Positions 7,856 to 15,837 are shown, counted from the first letter of the stretch. The stretch: 39,224 nt of DNA from AWTP1-13 sp039808585 (GCA_039808585.1 JBDHTJ010000025.1:1-39224), one strand, 5' to 3'. Notes: generated by a model not told the origin, from the letters alone. Numbers and translations: made by a program.

Positions 7856-9169
7856 ATGAAAGACTTTTCTCGCCGCACTCTGCTCAAGGGCGGCACGGCC
7901 TTTGCGGCCGCGTCTGCGCTGTCTGCCGAAGCGCTGACCGACTGGGCCAAGGCCTGGGCGCAGGGTGCCCAGTGGAAGCCAGAGAAGGGCGCCAAGATCA
8001 ACCTTCTGCGCTGGCGCCGCTTTGTCGAGGCTGAAGACGCTGCGTTCATGAAGATGGTCAACGCCTTCAAGGCCGCGACCGGTGTCGAGATCAACGTCAC
8101 CAATGAATCTTTCGAGGACATTCAGCCCAAGGCGTCCGTCGCCGCCAACACGGGCTCAGGCCTCGACATGGTGTGGGGCCTCTACTCGCTGCCGCATCTC
8201 TTCCCGCAGAAGTGCATGGATCTGACCGACGTCGCCAACTATCTCGGCAAGAAGTACGGCGGCTGGACGCCTGCCGCGGAAGCCTATGGCAAGTCGGGCA
8301 ACAAGTGGATCGGACTGCCGGTTGCGACCACGGGCGGCCTCATGAACTACCGCGTCTCCTCCATGGAGAAGGCTGGCTTCAAGGAGTTTCCCAAGGACAC
8401 GGCTGGCTTCCTCGAGCTGGTGAAGGCCCTGAAAAAGAACAACACGCCTGCAGGCTTCGCTCTTGGCCACGCTTCCGGCGACGCCAACACGTGGCTGCAC
8501 TGGGCGCTCTGGGCGCATGGCGGCAACCTCGTCGACAAGAACGACAAGGTCGTCATCAACTCGCCGGAGACGGTGAAGGCGCTCGAGTACGTGAAGGCGC
8601 TCTACGACAACTTCATTCCCGGCACAGCCTCGTGGAACGACAGTTCCAACAACAAGGCGTTCGTCTCTGGCGACCTGCATCTCACGTCGAATGGTATCTC
8701 CATCTACGTGGCGGCGCAGAAGGACAACAAGGCCGTTGCTGAGGATATGAACCACGCCTACATGCCGATCGGCCCGATCGGCAAGCCGACCGAGCTGCAT
8801 CTCGCGTTCCCGATCCTGGCCTTCCAGTTCACGAAGGCGCCGCAGGCGTGCAAGGCCTTCGCGGCCTTCATGATGGAAGCGGAGAACTTCAACCCGTGGG
8901 TGGAAGCCGCACAGGGCTACCTGTCGCACTTCCTCCTGGCCTATGACGCCAACCCCGTTTGGACCGCGGATGCCAAGCGCACGCCCTATCGCGACGTCTC
9001 CAAGCGCACGCTGACGCCGGCAGGTCAGGGCACGCTGGGCGAGAAGGCGGCGGCTGTGATCGCCGACTTCGTCGTCGTCGACATGTTCGCGAACTTCGCG
9101 ACGGGTCGCGAGGACGCCAAGGGCGCCATTGCGATCGCTGAGCGGCAGGCCAAGCGTATCTATCGCTGA
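7856..9169 (+). CDS. ABC transporter extracellular solute-binding protein, Tat-exported
   Basis: A 437-residue family 1 substrate-binding protein. The N-terminus carries a twin-arginine signal (SRRTLLKGG, then an alanine-rich hydrophobic stretch), so it is exported folded to the periplasm. The mature protein begins a beta strand with KINLLRWRRFVEAEDAAF. It contains the typical features NTGSGLDMVWG, GLPVATTGGLMNYRVSSM and a late PQACKAFAAFMMEAENF segment. It captures the substrate, probably a sugar, polyol or glycerophosphodiester, and delivers it to the two permeases downstream. AGGAAG lies shortly before the ATG. A strong hairpin after the stop may raise its expression over that of the permeases. 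Confidence 0.92.
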   Translation: MKDFSRRTLLKGGTAFAAASALSAEALTDWAKAWAQGAQWKPEKGAKINLLRWRRFVEAEDAAFMKMVNAFKAATGVEINVTNESFEDIQPKASVAANTGSGLDMVWGLYSLPHLFPQKCMDLTDVANYLGKKYGGWTPAAEAYGKSGNKWIGLPVATTGGLMNYRVSSMEKAGFKEFPKDTAGFLELVKALKKNNTPAGFALGHASGDANTWLHWALWAHGGNLVDKNDKVVINSPETVKALEYVKALYDNFIPGTASWNDSSNNKAFVSGDLHLTSNGISIYVAAQKDNKAVAEDMNHAYMPIGPIGKPTELHLAFPILAFQFTKAPQACKAFAAFMMEAENFNPWVEAAQGYLSHFLLAYDANPVWTADAKRTPYRDVSKRTLTPAGQGTLGEKAAAVIADFVVVDMFANFATGREDAKGAIAIAERQAKRIYR

Positions 9170-9175
9170 AGAAAG

Positions 9176-9205
9176 GCCGGCGGGCGCCTCACCGCGTCCG
9201 CCGGC
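9176..9205 (+). promoter_or_regulatory. Intra-operon RNA hairpin between binding-protein and permease genes
   Basis: GCCGGCGGGCGC (9176-9187) pairs with GCGTCCGCCGGC (9194-9205) over 12 base pairs with one G-T wobble and a 6-base loop. It starts 6 bases after the binding-protein stop and 32 bases before the permease start, and is not followed by a T run. It is therefore more likely an mRNA stabiliser or partial attenuator than a full terminator. Hairpins at this place commonly set high binding-protein to permease ratios. Confidence 0.6.
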
Positions 9206-9237
9206 AATGTACCTCGTATGGAATTCGGAAAGGCCTG

Positions 9238-10188
9238 ATGGCAAACGCAGCGATCACACCGCGGCCGACGATGGCAGAGCCGTCCCTGCTGGGGCGGCTG
9301 ATGACCAACCGCAACGTGCTCGGCTACTGGTACATGGTGCCGGCGCTGGCCTTTCTGGTGCTTTTCCTTGCGTATCCGCTAGGCCTCGGCGTCTGGCTGT
9401 CTTTCACCGACACCCGCATCGGCCGCGGCGGCGCCTTCGTGGGCTTAGAGAACTACGAGTGGCTGCAAGGGGATTCGATCTTCTGGCTCTCGGTTTTCAA
9501 TACGCTGCTCTACACTATCGTGGCGAGCGCGTTGAAGTTCGGGCTCGGCCTCTACCTCGCGCTGCTGCTGAACGAGCGGCTGCCGTTCAAGGCCATGATC
9601 CGCGCGGCTGTGCTCATCCCCTTCATCGTACCGACCGTGCTGTCGGCCATCGCCTTCTGGTGGATCTACGACGCCCAGTTCTCCATCATCTCCTGGTCGC
9701 TGAAGAAGATGGGGCTGATCACCGCGAACATCGACTTCCTCGGCTCTCCGTGGAACGCGCGCTGGTCCACCATCTTTGCCAACGTCTGGCGCGGCGTGCC
9801 TTTCGTTGCGATCACGCTGCTGGCGGGTTTGCAGACCGTGTCGCCCTCGCTCTATGAGGCAGCGACCATCGACGGCGCCACGTCGTGGCAGCGCTTTCGC
9901 TACATCACCTATCCGCTGCTCACGCCCATCATCGCGGTGGTGATGACGTTCTCGGTGCTCTTCACATTCACCGATTTCCAGCTGATCTGGGCGATGACGC
10001 GCGGCGGCCCGGTCAATGCCACGCATCTGATGGCCACGCTTTCCTACCAGCGCGCCATCATGGGCGGACAGCTGGGCGAGGGCGCAGCGATTGCCACGGC
10101 GATGATCCCGTTCCTGCTCGCTGCCATCATGATCTCCTGGTTCGGCCTGCAGCGGCGCAAGTGGCAGCAGGGAGAAGGCAATGACTGA
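9238..10188 (+). CDS. Sugar ABC transporter permease (MalF/UgpA-like)
   Basis: A 316-residue inner-membrane permease with six predicted helices, beginning with YMVPALAFLVLFLAYPLGLGVWLSFT. The EAA loop that docks on the ATPase is visible as YEAATIDGATSWQRFRYITYPLLTP. The C-terminal helix ends in a cytoplasmic basic tail. This is the MalF-type half of the translocation channel. The ATG at 9238 follows GGAAAGGCCTG. Its stop overlaps the second permease start by 8 bases, so the two subunits are translationally coupled, as expected for a heterodimeric channel. Confidence 0.93.
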   Translation: MANAAITPRPTMAEPSLLGRLMTNRNVLGYWYMVPALAFLVLFLAYPLGLGVWLSFTDTRIGRGGAFVGLENYEWLQGDSIFWLSVFNTLLYTIVASALKFGLGLYLALLLNERLPFKAMIRAAVLIPFIVPTVLSAIAFWWIYDAQFSIISWSLKKMGLITANIDFLGSPWNARWSTIFANVWRGVPFVAITLLAGLQTVSPSLYEAATIDGATSWQRFRYITYPLLTPIIAVVMTFSVLFTFTDFQLIWAMTRGGPVNATHLMATLSYQRAIMGGQLGEGAAIATAMIPFLLAAIMISWFGLQRRKWQQGEGND

Positions 10189-11098
10189 CGTGTCAGCAGC
10201 AACGCCCGCCCGCTCGGCACCCGCCAAGGCCGTCGACGACCAGTCGGAAGGCATGAGCTACTTGGAGTCGCTGCCGCGCAAGCTGGTGACGCTCTATCTG
10301 CCGCTCGGCATCTTCATCGTCGTGCTGCTGTTTCCGTTTTACTGGATGGCACTGACGGCCGTGAAGCCGAACGACCAGTTGCTCGACATGGACCGGGTCA
10401 GTCCGTTCTGGACCTGGACACCCACCTTCCAGCACATCCACAAGCTGCTGTTCGAGTCGTCCTATCCGCAGTGGCTGTGGAACACGATGTACGTGGCCAC
10501 GGCAGCAACGTTCCTTTCCATCTTTGCCAGCGTGCTCGCCGCCTATGCCATCGTCAGGTTGCGGTTCCGCGGCGCGCAGACCATCGGCGGTTTGATCTTC
10601 CTAGCCTATCTGGTGCCGCCGTCGATCCTTTTCATTCCGCTGTCGACGGTGATCTTCAATTACGGGCTGTTCGACTCGCCCCTGGCGTTGATCCTCGTGT
10701 ACCCGACCATCCTGATTCCGTTCTCTACGTGGCTCCTGATGGGCTACTTCAAGACCATTCCGTTCGAGCTTGAGGAATGCGCGCTGATCGATGGGGCAAG
10801 CCGCTGGCAGATCCTCACGCGCGTGGTGCTGCCCCTCGCCGTGCCGGGGCTGATCTCCGCCTTCATCTTCTGTTTCACGCTGTGCTGGAACGAGTTCATC
10901 TATGCGCTCACCTTCCTGCAATCTGTGCAGAACAAGACGGTGCCGGTCGCCATCGTCAACGAGTTTGTCGATGGCGACGTCTACCGCTGGGGCTCTCTCA
11001 TGGCTGGAGCCCTGGTGGGATCGCTGCCGCTCGTGATCCTCTACGCCTTCTTCGTCGAGCACTACGTCTCGGCCATGACGGGCGCGGTGAAGGAGTAG
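10181..11098 (+). CDS. Sugar ABC transporter permease (MalG/UgpE-like)
   Basis: A 305-residue inner-membrane permease, the MalG-type partner. It has a cytoplasmic N-terminus, then YLPLGIFIVVLLFPFYWMAL as the first helix, the helix region LIFLAYLVPPSILFIPLS, and the EAA loop ELEECALIDGASRWQILTRVVLPLAVPG for contact with the ATPase. The last helix is LVGSLPLVILYAFFVEHYV. It overlaps the preceding permease gene by 8 bases and ends the operon. Its stop lies only 4 bases from the stop of the convergent higA-like gene. Confidence 0.93.
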   Translation: MTDVSAATPARSAPAKAVDDQSEGMSYLESLPRKLVTLYLPLGIFIVVLLFPFYWMALTAVKPNDQLLDMDRVSPFWTWTPTFQHIHKLLFESSYPQWLWNTMYVATAATFLSIFASVLAAYAIVRLRFRGAQTIGGLIFLAYLVPPSILFIPLSTVIFNYGLFDSPLALILVYPTILIPFSTWLLMGYFKTIPFELEECALIDGASRWQILTRVVLPLAVPGLISAFIFCFTLCWNEFIYALTFLQSVQNKTVPVAIVNEFVDGDVYRWGSLMAGALVGSLPLVILYAFFVEHYVSAMTGAVKE

Positions 11099-11102
11099 GC
11101 TA

Positions 11103-11384
11103 TCAGGCGCTCTTGCGCGGGCTGATGGCTCCGATCTCGGCCGCAAGAGCCGTGCGAGCCAGTTCCACATCGAACCTTGCCTGCAGGTTGAGCCAGAACT
11201 CCGGCGTGGTGTCGAAGTACCGCGCCAGGCGCAGCGCCGTATCCGCTGTAATGGGTGTTTCCTGGCGCACTATTCGCTCTATGCGGGTCCGGGGCACGTG
11301 CAAGGCCTTGGCCACTGCATAAGGCGTAAGCCCGTGAGGATACAGGAACTCCTCCAGAAGGATCTCCCCTGGATGCACGGGCAT
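11103..11384 (-). CDS. higA: HigA-family antitoxin (XRE-type DNA-binding protein)
   Basis: The antitoxin of a HigBA-type module, 93 residues from the preferred start. The hallmark MPVHPGEILLEEFLYPHGLT begins the protein. The helix-turn-helix follows as PYAVAKALHVPRTRIERIV, then PITADTALRLARYFDTTPEFWLNLQARFD, typical of VapI/HigA proteins. It would bind the toxin and repress the promoter upstream of higB. An ATG at 11432 is also in frame but would start inside higB; the ATG at 11384 lies 13 bases after the higB stop and fits the family's usual N-terminus. The gene is intact although the adjoining toxin gene is not. Confidence 0.9.
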   Translation of the reverse strand: MPVHPGEILLEEFLYPHGLTPYAVAKALHVPRTRIERIVRQETPITADTALRLARYFDTTPEFWLNLQARFDVELARTALAAEIGAISPRKSA

Positions 11385-11397
11385 GTGCCGGGCCGAC

Positions 11398-11681
11398 TTA
11401 GTGGTAGTCGACGATCTCGACGGCTTCTGCATCTTTGCCTGTCCATCTGAAACAGATCCGGAATTGATCGTTGATCCGGATCGAGTATTGCCCCGCTCTG
11501 TCGCCTCTCAGAAGCTCAAGGCGGTTACTTGGTGGCGCTCTCAGGTCGCGCAGATCGTGTGCGGCGTCCAACATGGCCAGCTTTCTGCGTGCCGGCGCAC
11601 GAGATCCGCTGGGAAACCTTTTCCGGGGCTGTAGCCACGAAAAATTGCTTCCGTGTTGGCGCTCTTGAAACTGCGGAACAT
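11398..11681 (-). pseudogene. higB: higB-like toxin gene disrupted by a frameshift
   Basis: The RelE/HigB toxin (an mRNA interferase family) is encoded in two frames. From an ATG at 11681 the first part reads MFRSFKSANTEAIFRG then KGFPADLVRR. The remainder, RRKLAMLDAAHDL through LLRGDRAGQYSIRINDQFRI to EIVDYH, is in the neighbouring frame and stops at 11398. The switch falls near 11589-11597. The span is 284 bases, one short of 95 codons, so a single-base deletion explains it; joined, it gives about 94 residues, the normal HigB size. As it stands, translation from the ATG ends after about 46 residues. It could be a true inactivating mutation or a sequencing error. Confidence 0.8.
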
Positions 11682-11695
11682 AACGCTGGCTCATA

Positions 11696-11712
11696 GTATC
11701 GTGTGATGATAC
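11696..11712. promoter_or_regulatory. Inverted repeat upstream of higB, candidate HigA operator
   Basis: GTATC (11696-11700), a 7-base spacer and GATAC (11708-11712) form a perfect inverted repeat ending 14 bases before the higB ATG. HigA-type antitoxins repress their own promoters at short palindromes in this position, so it is a reasonable operator candidate. It also lies in the divergent spacer to bdhA. Confidence 0.45.
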
Positions 11713-11835
11713 GTATTTTGCGCTGGGAATGCAAGGTTGGCGTGGCAGCCGAACTGCAATTGCCGCAGTTACGACCACCTGTTCGCGGTGTAGGGGAGTA
11801 GGCGGAATTAAGGACGATACCCAGGAGGGTCACCC

Positions 11836-12615
11836 ATGAGCATCAAAGGCAGAACTGCGATCGTAACGGGCTCGACATCGGGCATCGGCCTCGGCATCGC
11901 GCTGGGGCTTGCCGACAAGGGCGTCAACGTGGTCATGAACGGCCTTGGCAGTGCCGAGGACAACGCCAAGGCCATCGCCAGCGTGCAGGCCAAGGGCGTC
12001 AAGGTGGCGTTCGATCCGGCCAACATGCTCCGGCCCGCCGAAATCGCCGAGATGGTGGCCAAGGCCGAGCGTGATTTCGGCACGGTCGACATCCTGGTCA
12101 ATAACGCCGGCATCCAGCACGTGAGCCCGGTCGAGGAATTCCCGATCGAGAAGTGGGACGCCATCATTTCGATCAATCTCTCCTCCGCTTTCCACACGGT
12201 GCGTGCAGCGGTGCCCGGCATGAAGACACGCAAATGGGGACGCATCGTCAACATCTGCTCTGCGCACTCATTGCGCGCGTCACCGTTCAAGAGCGCCTAT
12301 GTCGCCGCCAAGCACGGGCTGTCGGGCTTCACAAAGTCGGTGGCGCTCGAGCTTGCCGAGCATGGCGTGACCTCGAATGCGGTATCTCCTGGGTTTGTCT
12401 GGACGCCGCTCGTGGAGAAGCAAATACCCGACCTCGCAAAGTCGGAGAACATCACCGAGGCACAGGCCAAGAAAAAGGTCTTGTCCCGGCAGCCGACCGG
12501 CCAGTTCGTGACCGTCGAGCAGGTGGCGGCGCTTTCCGTGTTCCTGGCCAGCGAGGAGGCCGCGTCCATTACCGGCGCCAACTACTCGATCGATGGCGGT
12601 TGGACGGCCCAGTAG
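11836..12615 (+). CDS. bdhA: D-3-hydroxybutyrate dehydrogenase
   Basis: A 259-residue short-chain dehydrogenase that oxidises D-3-hydroxybutyrate to acetoacetate with NAD+. The cofactor site is TGSTSGIGLG (11-20), followed by LVNNAGIQHV. The catalytic residues are S142, Y155 and K159, and the substrate-contacting residues known for this enzyme, Q94, H144 and K152, are all in place. This makes the assignment more specific than a generic SDR. It ends with the usual ITGANYSIDGGWTAQ. AGGAGGG stands 6 bases before the ATG. It appears monocistronic with a terminator 35 bases downstream, and it completes the PHB breakdown begun by the phaZ product. Confidence 0.95.
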   Translation: MSIKGRTAIVTGSTSGIGLGIALGLADKGVNVVMNGLGSAEDNAKAIASVQAKGVKVAFDPANMLRPAEIAEMVAKAERDFGTVDILVNNAGIQHVSPVEEFPIEKWDAIISINLSSAFHTVRAAVPGMKTRKWGRIVNICSAHSLRASPFKSAYVAAKHGLSGFTKSVALELAEHGVTSNAVSPGFVWTPLVEKQIPDLAKSENITEAQAKKKVLSRQPTGQFVTVEQVAALSVFLASEEAASITGANYSIDGGWTAQ

Positions 12616-12649
12616 CTGCAGCCCAGCATCTGTCGACCTGCGCACAGCC

Positions 12650-12683
12650 AAAGCGGCGGTGACCGAGCAGGTCTCCGCCGTTT
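12650..12683 (+). terminator. Probable rho-independent terminator of bdhA
   Basis: AAAGCGGCGGTGACC pairs with GGTCTCCGCCGTTT around a GAGCA loop (one bulged G and one T-T mismatch). The stem is GC-rich and ends in a short TTT. It lies 35 bases after the bdhA stop, where a terminator would be expected. The T run is short, so efficiency is uncertain. Confidence 0.55.
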
Positions 12684-12704
12684 CCGTCTGCGACGGCGTT
12701 AATC

Positions 12705-12893
12705 TCAAGGCGTGATGGATTTTCGCGCAGAAGCGTGCGTTGGCTTGTCGCCGATCCCGTCACCGCGCAAGACGGCGAGCGTCATGAAGCTGGCCGCGGC
12801 AATGGTGAGGACGACGGCAAGCGCAACTTCCCGGGCGCGCCTGTGCAACCACATGCGCGCGAATCCGCGACGAGACGAGTTGAGCATCTTCAT
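12705..12893 (-). CDS. Hypothetical small single-pass membrane protein (weak)
   Basis: An open frame of 62 codons from the ATG at 12893. It has a basic N-terminus (SSRRGFARMWLHRRAREV) and one hydrophobic stretch (ALAVVLTIAAASFMTLAVL), which would suit a small inner-membrane protein. There is no convincing ribosome-binding site and no recognised family. It occupies most of the 391-base interval between bdhA and the next small gene; apart from it and the terminator I see nothing there. Chance coding in GC-rich DNA is a real alternative. Confidence 0.35.
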   Translation of the reverse strand: MKMLNSSRRGFARMWLHRRAREVALAVVLTIAAASFMTLAVLRGDGIGDKPTHASARKSITP

Positions 12894-13007
12894 GTGCAGA
12901 GTTGGCCGCGAACGCGGTGCATTGACCAGAACACGAAAGGCCGCGCGACAAGACAGCACACGAAATTCAGGCTGTGTACAAAACGGAGCGGACCCCGGTC
13001 GCGCCGT

Positions 13008-13190
13008 TCAAAGCCCCCGCATGATGCAGCCGAGGACGAGCACCAGGTAGGCTGCCCACATGGCATAGAACTGGGTGGTATCACCCGTGAGGAAGGGCAC
13101 GTTGGCGCCGAAGAAACGCGCGAAAAGCACTGCGAGCGACAGGATAACGGACAGCAGGAACACCAGAATGCCAGGGGCTTTCAAAGCCAT
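13008..13190 (-). CDS. Small two-helix membrane protein, function unknown
   Basis: A 60-residue protein with two hydrophobic segments: PGILVFLLSVILSLAVLFARF near the N-terminus and FYAMWAAYLVLVLGCIMRGL at the C-terminus, joined by a short loop with GANVPFLTGD. GGGAGAG lies 8 bases before the ATG at 13190, so this start is preferred over one 23 codons upstream. Small proteins of this shape are common in alphaproteobacteria without an assigned function. It follows the YbjQ gene on the same strand after 183 bases. Confidence 0.65.
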   Translation of the reverse strand: MALKAPGILVFLLSVILSLAVLFARFFGANVPFLTGDTTQFYAMWAAYLVLVLGCIMRGL

Positions 13191-13373
13191 GTGGATCTCT
13201 CCCTTGCGTTCGGCGACTAGCCCGTGGGCCATCGCGTGCGCCGCGCCAGCGAGCGGCATGCTCGTCTGAAGGCGAAGCTGAAGCCGCGTGTGGCGACTTG
13301 GCGGCTAGCAACGCCGTGATTCACCTGGGAAGGCAAGCGGGGGTATCGGGTCGTGCCGGTGCCTGTTGGCTTG

Positions 13374-13694
13374 TCAGCGCTTAAGTCGAAAGCCGGTGCC
13401 TGCGGCCACCACCTCGATGGCCCCTTGCGTGATGGTGGGATGGGAGAGCCGGATGTCCAGCACCCCATCGTAACCAAGGTCCGCGGCACGCTGTGCAAGC
13501 GCATCGAGAGCGTAGCCGATGGTCTTGTCGAGCAGGCCCTCGTACTTTGTCATGCGGCCGCCGATGGTGTTCACCACCGCCTCCCGCAGGTCGCGCACGA
13601 TGTTGGCGCCCGAGATGGCGCAGGCGTAGACCATCTCACCTTTCTCATGAGGCTCGTCGAGATCGGGTGTCGTCAGAAGGCGCATGGGCTTCAC
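13374..13694 (-). CDS. YbjQ/UPF0145 family protein
   Basis: A 106-residue protein of the YbjQ (UPF0145, DUF74) family, sometimes described as a heavy-metal-binding domain because of its pentameric ferredoxin-like fold. Diagnostic parts are ISGANIVRDLREAVVNTIGGR, KYEGLLDKTIGYALDALAQRAADLGYDGV and the final VVAAGTGFRLK. The function is not established. Its ATG overlaps the TGA of the upstream 643-residue membrane protein gene (ATGA), which implies coupled translation and a shared process, perhaps membrane-associated. Confidence 0.85.
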   Translation of the reverse strand: MKPMRLLTTPDLDEPHEKGEMVYACAISGANIVRDLREAVVNTIGGRMTKYEGLLDKTIGYALDALAQRAADLGYDGVLDIRLSHPTITQGAIEVVAAGTGFRLKR

Positions 13695-15622
13695 GCGCTT
13701 TCGTCACGCCGACGGACAGCAGCGCGCGGTGGCATCTGCGTGCGGACCACGACCTTGGGGCGAACCCCGAAGACGAGCCGCTTCATCATCATGAGCAGGG
13801 CGAGAAGGGCAAACAGCACGACGCCCAGCGCCACCGGGTCCTTGTACCAGAACAGCATCGGATTGATCTTCCCTTCCGTGACGAGGCGGACGTTCTCGAT
13901 CATCGACATCGGATTGGCGATGGTTCGGTTCTCGAGCATCAGGGCGACCGCCGCAGACTGATCGGGGCTCGAGGCTATGGCGCTGTAGACACCCGGCCGC
14001 GCCAAGTCCTGCATCTTCGAGGGGGTGTGTGAAACCGCGCGCAGGACGCGCAAGGCCGGCTCCCGCTCGAGGCCGGAAAGATAGCCTGCAAGGCTTTCGA
14101 GCTGGCGCTCGTCGAGGGCGCGTGCCAGGGCTTTCACGTCCGCGCCCTGTGCATCGAGAAGGGTGTCGCGTGCAGCCGTAGGAATTGCGGCGAGGCGCGT
14201 GACGGAAAGCCTGTCGTCGAGTGCAATCAGCTTCTGCAGGCTCGCCTTGGTGAAGTTCTCTGGCTTGGCCCGCCGGTGCACCTCGAAGTCCGCAATCTTG
14301 CCGATGCCGTCACCTGCAAGGCTCAGCCACTTCAGGCCTGTTTCCAGCGAACGCGTGTCCCGGGCGATGTCGAGAGCGGCAGGCGCCAGAACCGTGACGG
14401 CCTGATGCAGCGTGCCGTCTTCCAGCCGCCGCATGACACCGGCCTCGCCCTCGCTGGCGAGCACGAGGTTCACGACTTCATCGAGGCGGGCGAGGTCTGT
14501 CGGCTTCACCTTGTCGAGGTAGCGCTTGAAGGCCTCCTGCCGCTCGGCAAGCTCGACAACCTTGGCATGCGCACGGCGGAACTCGCTCCAGATATCCACG
14601 ATCCGCTCGGCCGTCTTGTCGGCGATGTCCTTTACGCTTTCGCTGATCTGGTCGGCGATGGAGGTGGCCAGTTCCGCGCGCACTTTCTCCTTTGTGTCCT
14701 TTGACTTCATCTCCTCCGCAATGATGGGCAGGATGCCGTAGCGGAAGTCCCAGATGTCCTTCGCGATGAGGAGGGCGCCGATGCCACCGGCCACCACCGA
14801 GACGAGGCGGCTCAAGACGGCGCCCACGACCCGCTGCCCGATGCGTGCGGCCATGTTGGCCAGCTGTCGCCGCAGCACGAGCACCACCGTGCCGGCGATG
14901 CCTTCGCTCCCCTCGAGAAGGATCTGCCCGGTGCTGACGCTGGCGCTGCCCTTTGCGGGATCGACCTGGTATTCCTTGCCCGCTCCCGTCGCCACCACGC
15001 GGGCGATGGTCGATCCGTAGCGGGGGCCGAGAAATGCCTGGATGCACTGCGTGGCAGGCTCTGCCGTATCGAGCGTGGCGATCTCGATGCGCTTGCCGAT
15101 CTCACGGCCGACGCCGGCCGCCAGCGTCTCGATTGCTTTCTTGATGTCCGGGGAACGGTAGACGCGCTCGGTGACGGCGGTTGCGAGTTCCTGCGCTTTG
15201 TCCTTGGAGGCGAGCGACTGCAGCAGCGCGCCCCAGCTTGATTCCGCGCGAACTTCCGCTTCGGCCTTGTCGACGAGGCGATCGATCAGGTCGTCGATGT
15301 TCCCCTTGCGCCATTCGTCCGCGACGATGGCCTTGTAATCCACGTTGGCGAGCCCCGCCTCGAGGCCTTTCCGCGTCAGGTTCGACACGGCGATGCGGAA
15401 ACCGTTCTCGTCACGGGCCTGGCATGCCTCGTAGTCTGCGCGTGTCATCGGCGCTGCCGCATGGGCGGCTGGCCCTGAAACAGAACCTGCGAGCACGGCC
15501 AATGCCGTCCCCGCAGCCACAACCCGTCGTGAATGCATCCGCAGCGAGCGCCAGGGCTTGCGCATCCGGGGCACCGTGTCATCTTCGGGCATCGGCGCGG
15601 GGCGGGAGATGTCGGCCATCAC
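13691..15622 (-). CDS. Large membrane-associated protein of unknown function
   Basis: A 643-residue protein that I do not recognise. A basic start is followed by a signal peptide or anchor (VVAAGTALAVLAGSV, ending near AAHA). The mature part is mostly helical and charged. A hydrophobic block lies at about residues 257-285 (AVLSRLVSVVAGGIGALLIA) and a single C-terminal helix at about 596-614 (ALGVVLFALLALLMMM) before a basic tail. The region between is rich in Lys/Glu/Asp with repeated ELA, ADKTAERI and AERQEAF helices, likely coiled coil. Start: GTG at 15622 or ATG at 15619, with AAGG upstream. It overlaps the YbjQ gene by 4 bases. A periplasm-facing protein anchored at both ends is the simplest picture. 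Confidence 0.8.
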   Translation of the reverse strand: MMADISRPAPMPEDDTVPRMRKPWRSLRMHSRRVVAAGTALAVLAGSVSGPAAHAAAPMTRADYEACQARDENGFRIAVSNLTRKGLEAGLANVDYKAIVADEWRKGNIDDLIDRLVDKAEAEVRAESSWGALLQSLASKDKAQELATAVTERVYRSPDIKKAIETLAAGVGREIGKRIEIATLDTAEPATQCIQAFLGPRYGSTIARVVATGAGKEYQVDPAKGSASVSTGQILLEGSEGIAGTVVLVLRRQLANMAARIGQRVVGAVLSRLVSVVAGGIGALLIAKDIWDFRYGILPIIAEEMKSKDTKEKVRAELATSIADQISESVKDIADKTAERIVDIWSEFRRAHAKVVELAERQEAFKRYLDKVKPTDLARLDEVVNLVLASEGEAGVMRRLEDGTLHQAVTVLAPAALDIARDTRSLETGLKWLSLAGDGIGKIADFEVHRRAKPENFTKASLQKLIALDDRLSVTRLAAIPTAARDTLLDAQGADVKALARALDERQLESLAGYLSGLEREPALRVLRAVSHTPSKMQDLARPGVYSAIASSPDQSAAVALMLENRTIANPMSMIENVRLVTEGKINPMLFWYKDPVALGVVLFALLALLMMMKRLVFGVRPKVVVRTQMPPRAAVRRRDESA

Positions 15623-15837
15623 GGACCTTCGGCAAACGGGTCGGCGCGAGGCGGTTGATGCCTTGCTCGCCGGGATGAGCTTTCACTGCGCAAAGTGCCA
15701 TCGGGGCCGATTCCTGCACTGCAGGGGCGAGGGCGGTCAGGACACAAATGCTCAAGCCAAGTCTTAATCATAGGATTTTGAGCGAATAGAGGCATCGCGG
15801 TGGTGGGCGCAAGAGGCACGCGGAAGGAAGTGCGGGC

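Noticed and set aside
8156..9244. 362-codon minus-strand frame across the solute-binding protein gene
   Set aside because: Antisense shadow of a clear Tat-exported binding protein; no ribosome site and no domain.
11398..11778. Single 126-codon HigB-like frame
   Set aside because: Only the last 64 or so residues match HigB. The true N-terminus is in the neighbouring frame, so this was replaced by a frameshifted pseudogene from 11681.
15713..15725. Odd palindrome CCTGCA-C-TGCAGG in the spacer upstream of the symporter gene
   Set aside because: Only six base pairs in GC-rich DNA and not near a clear promoter; chance is likely.
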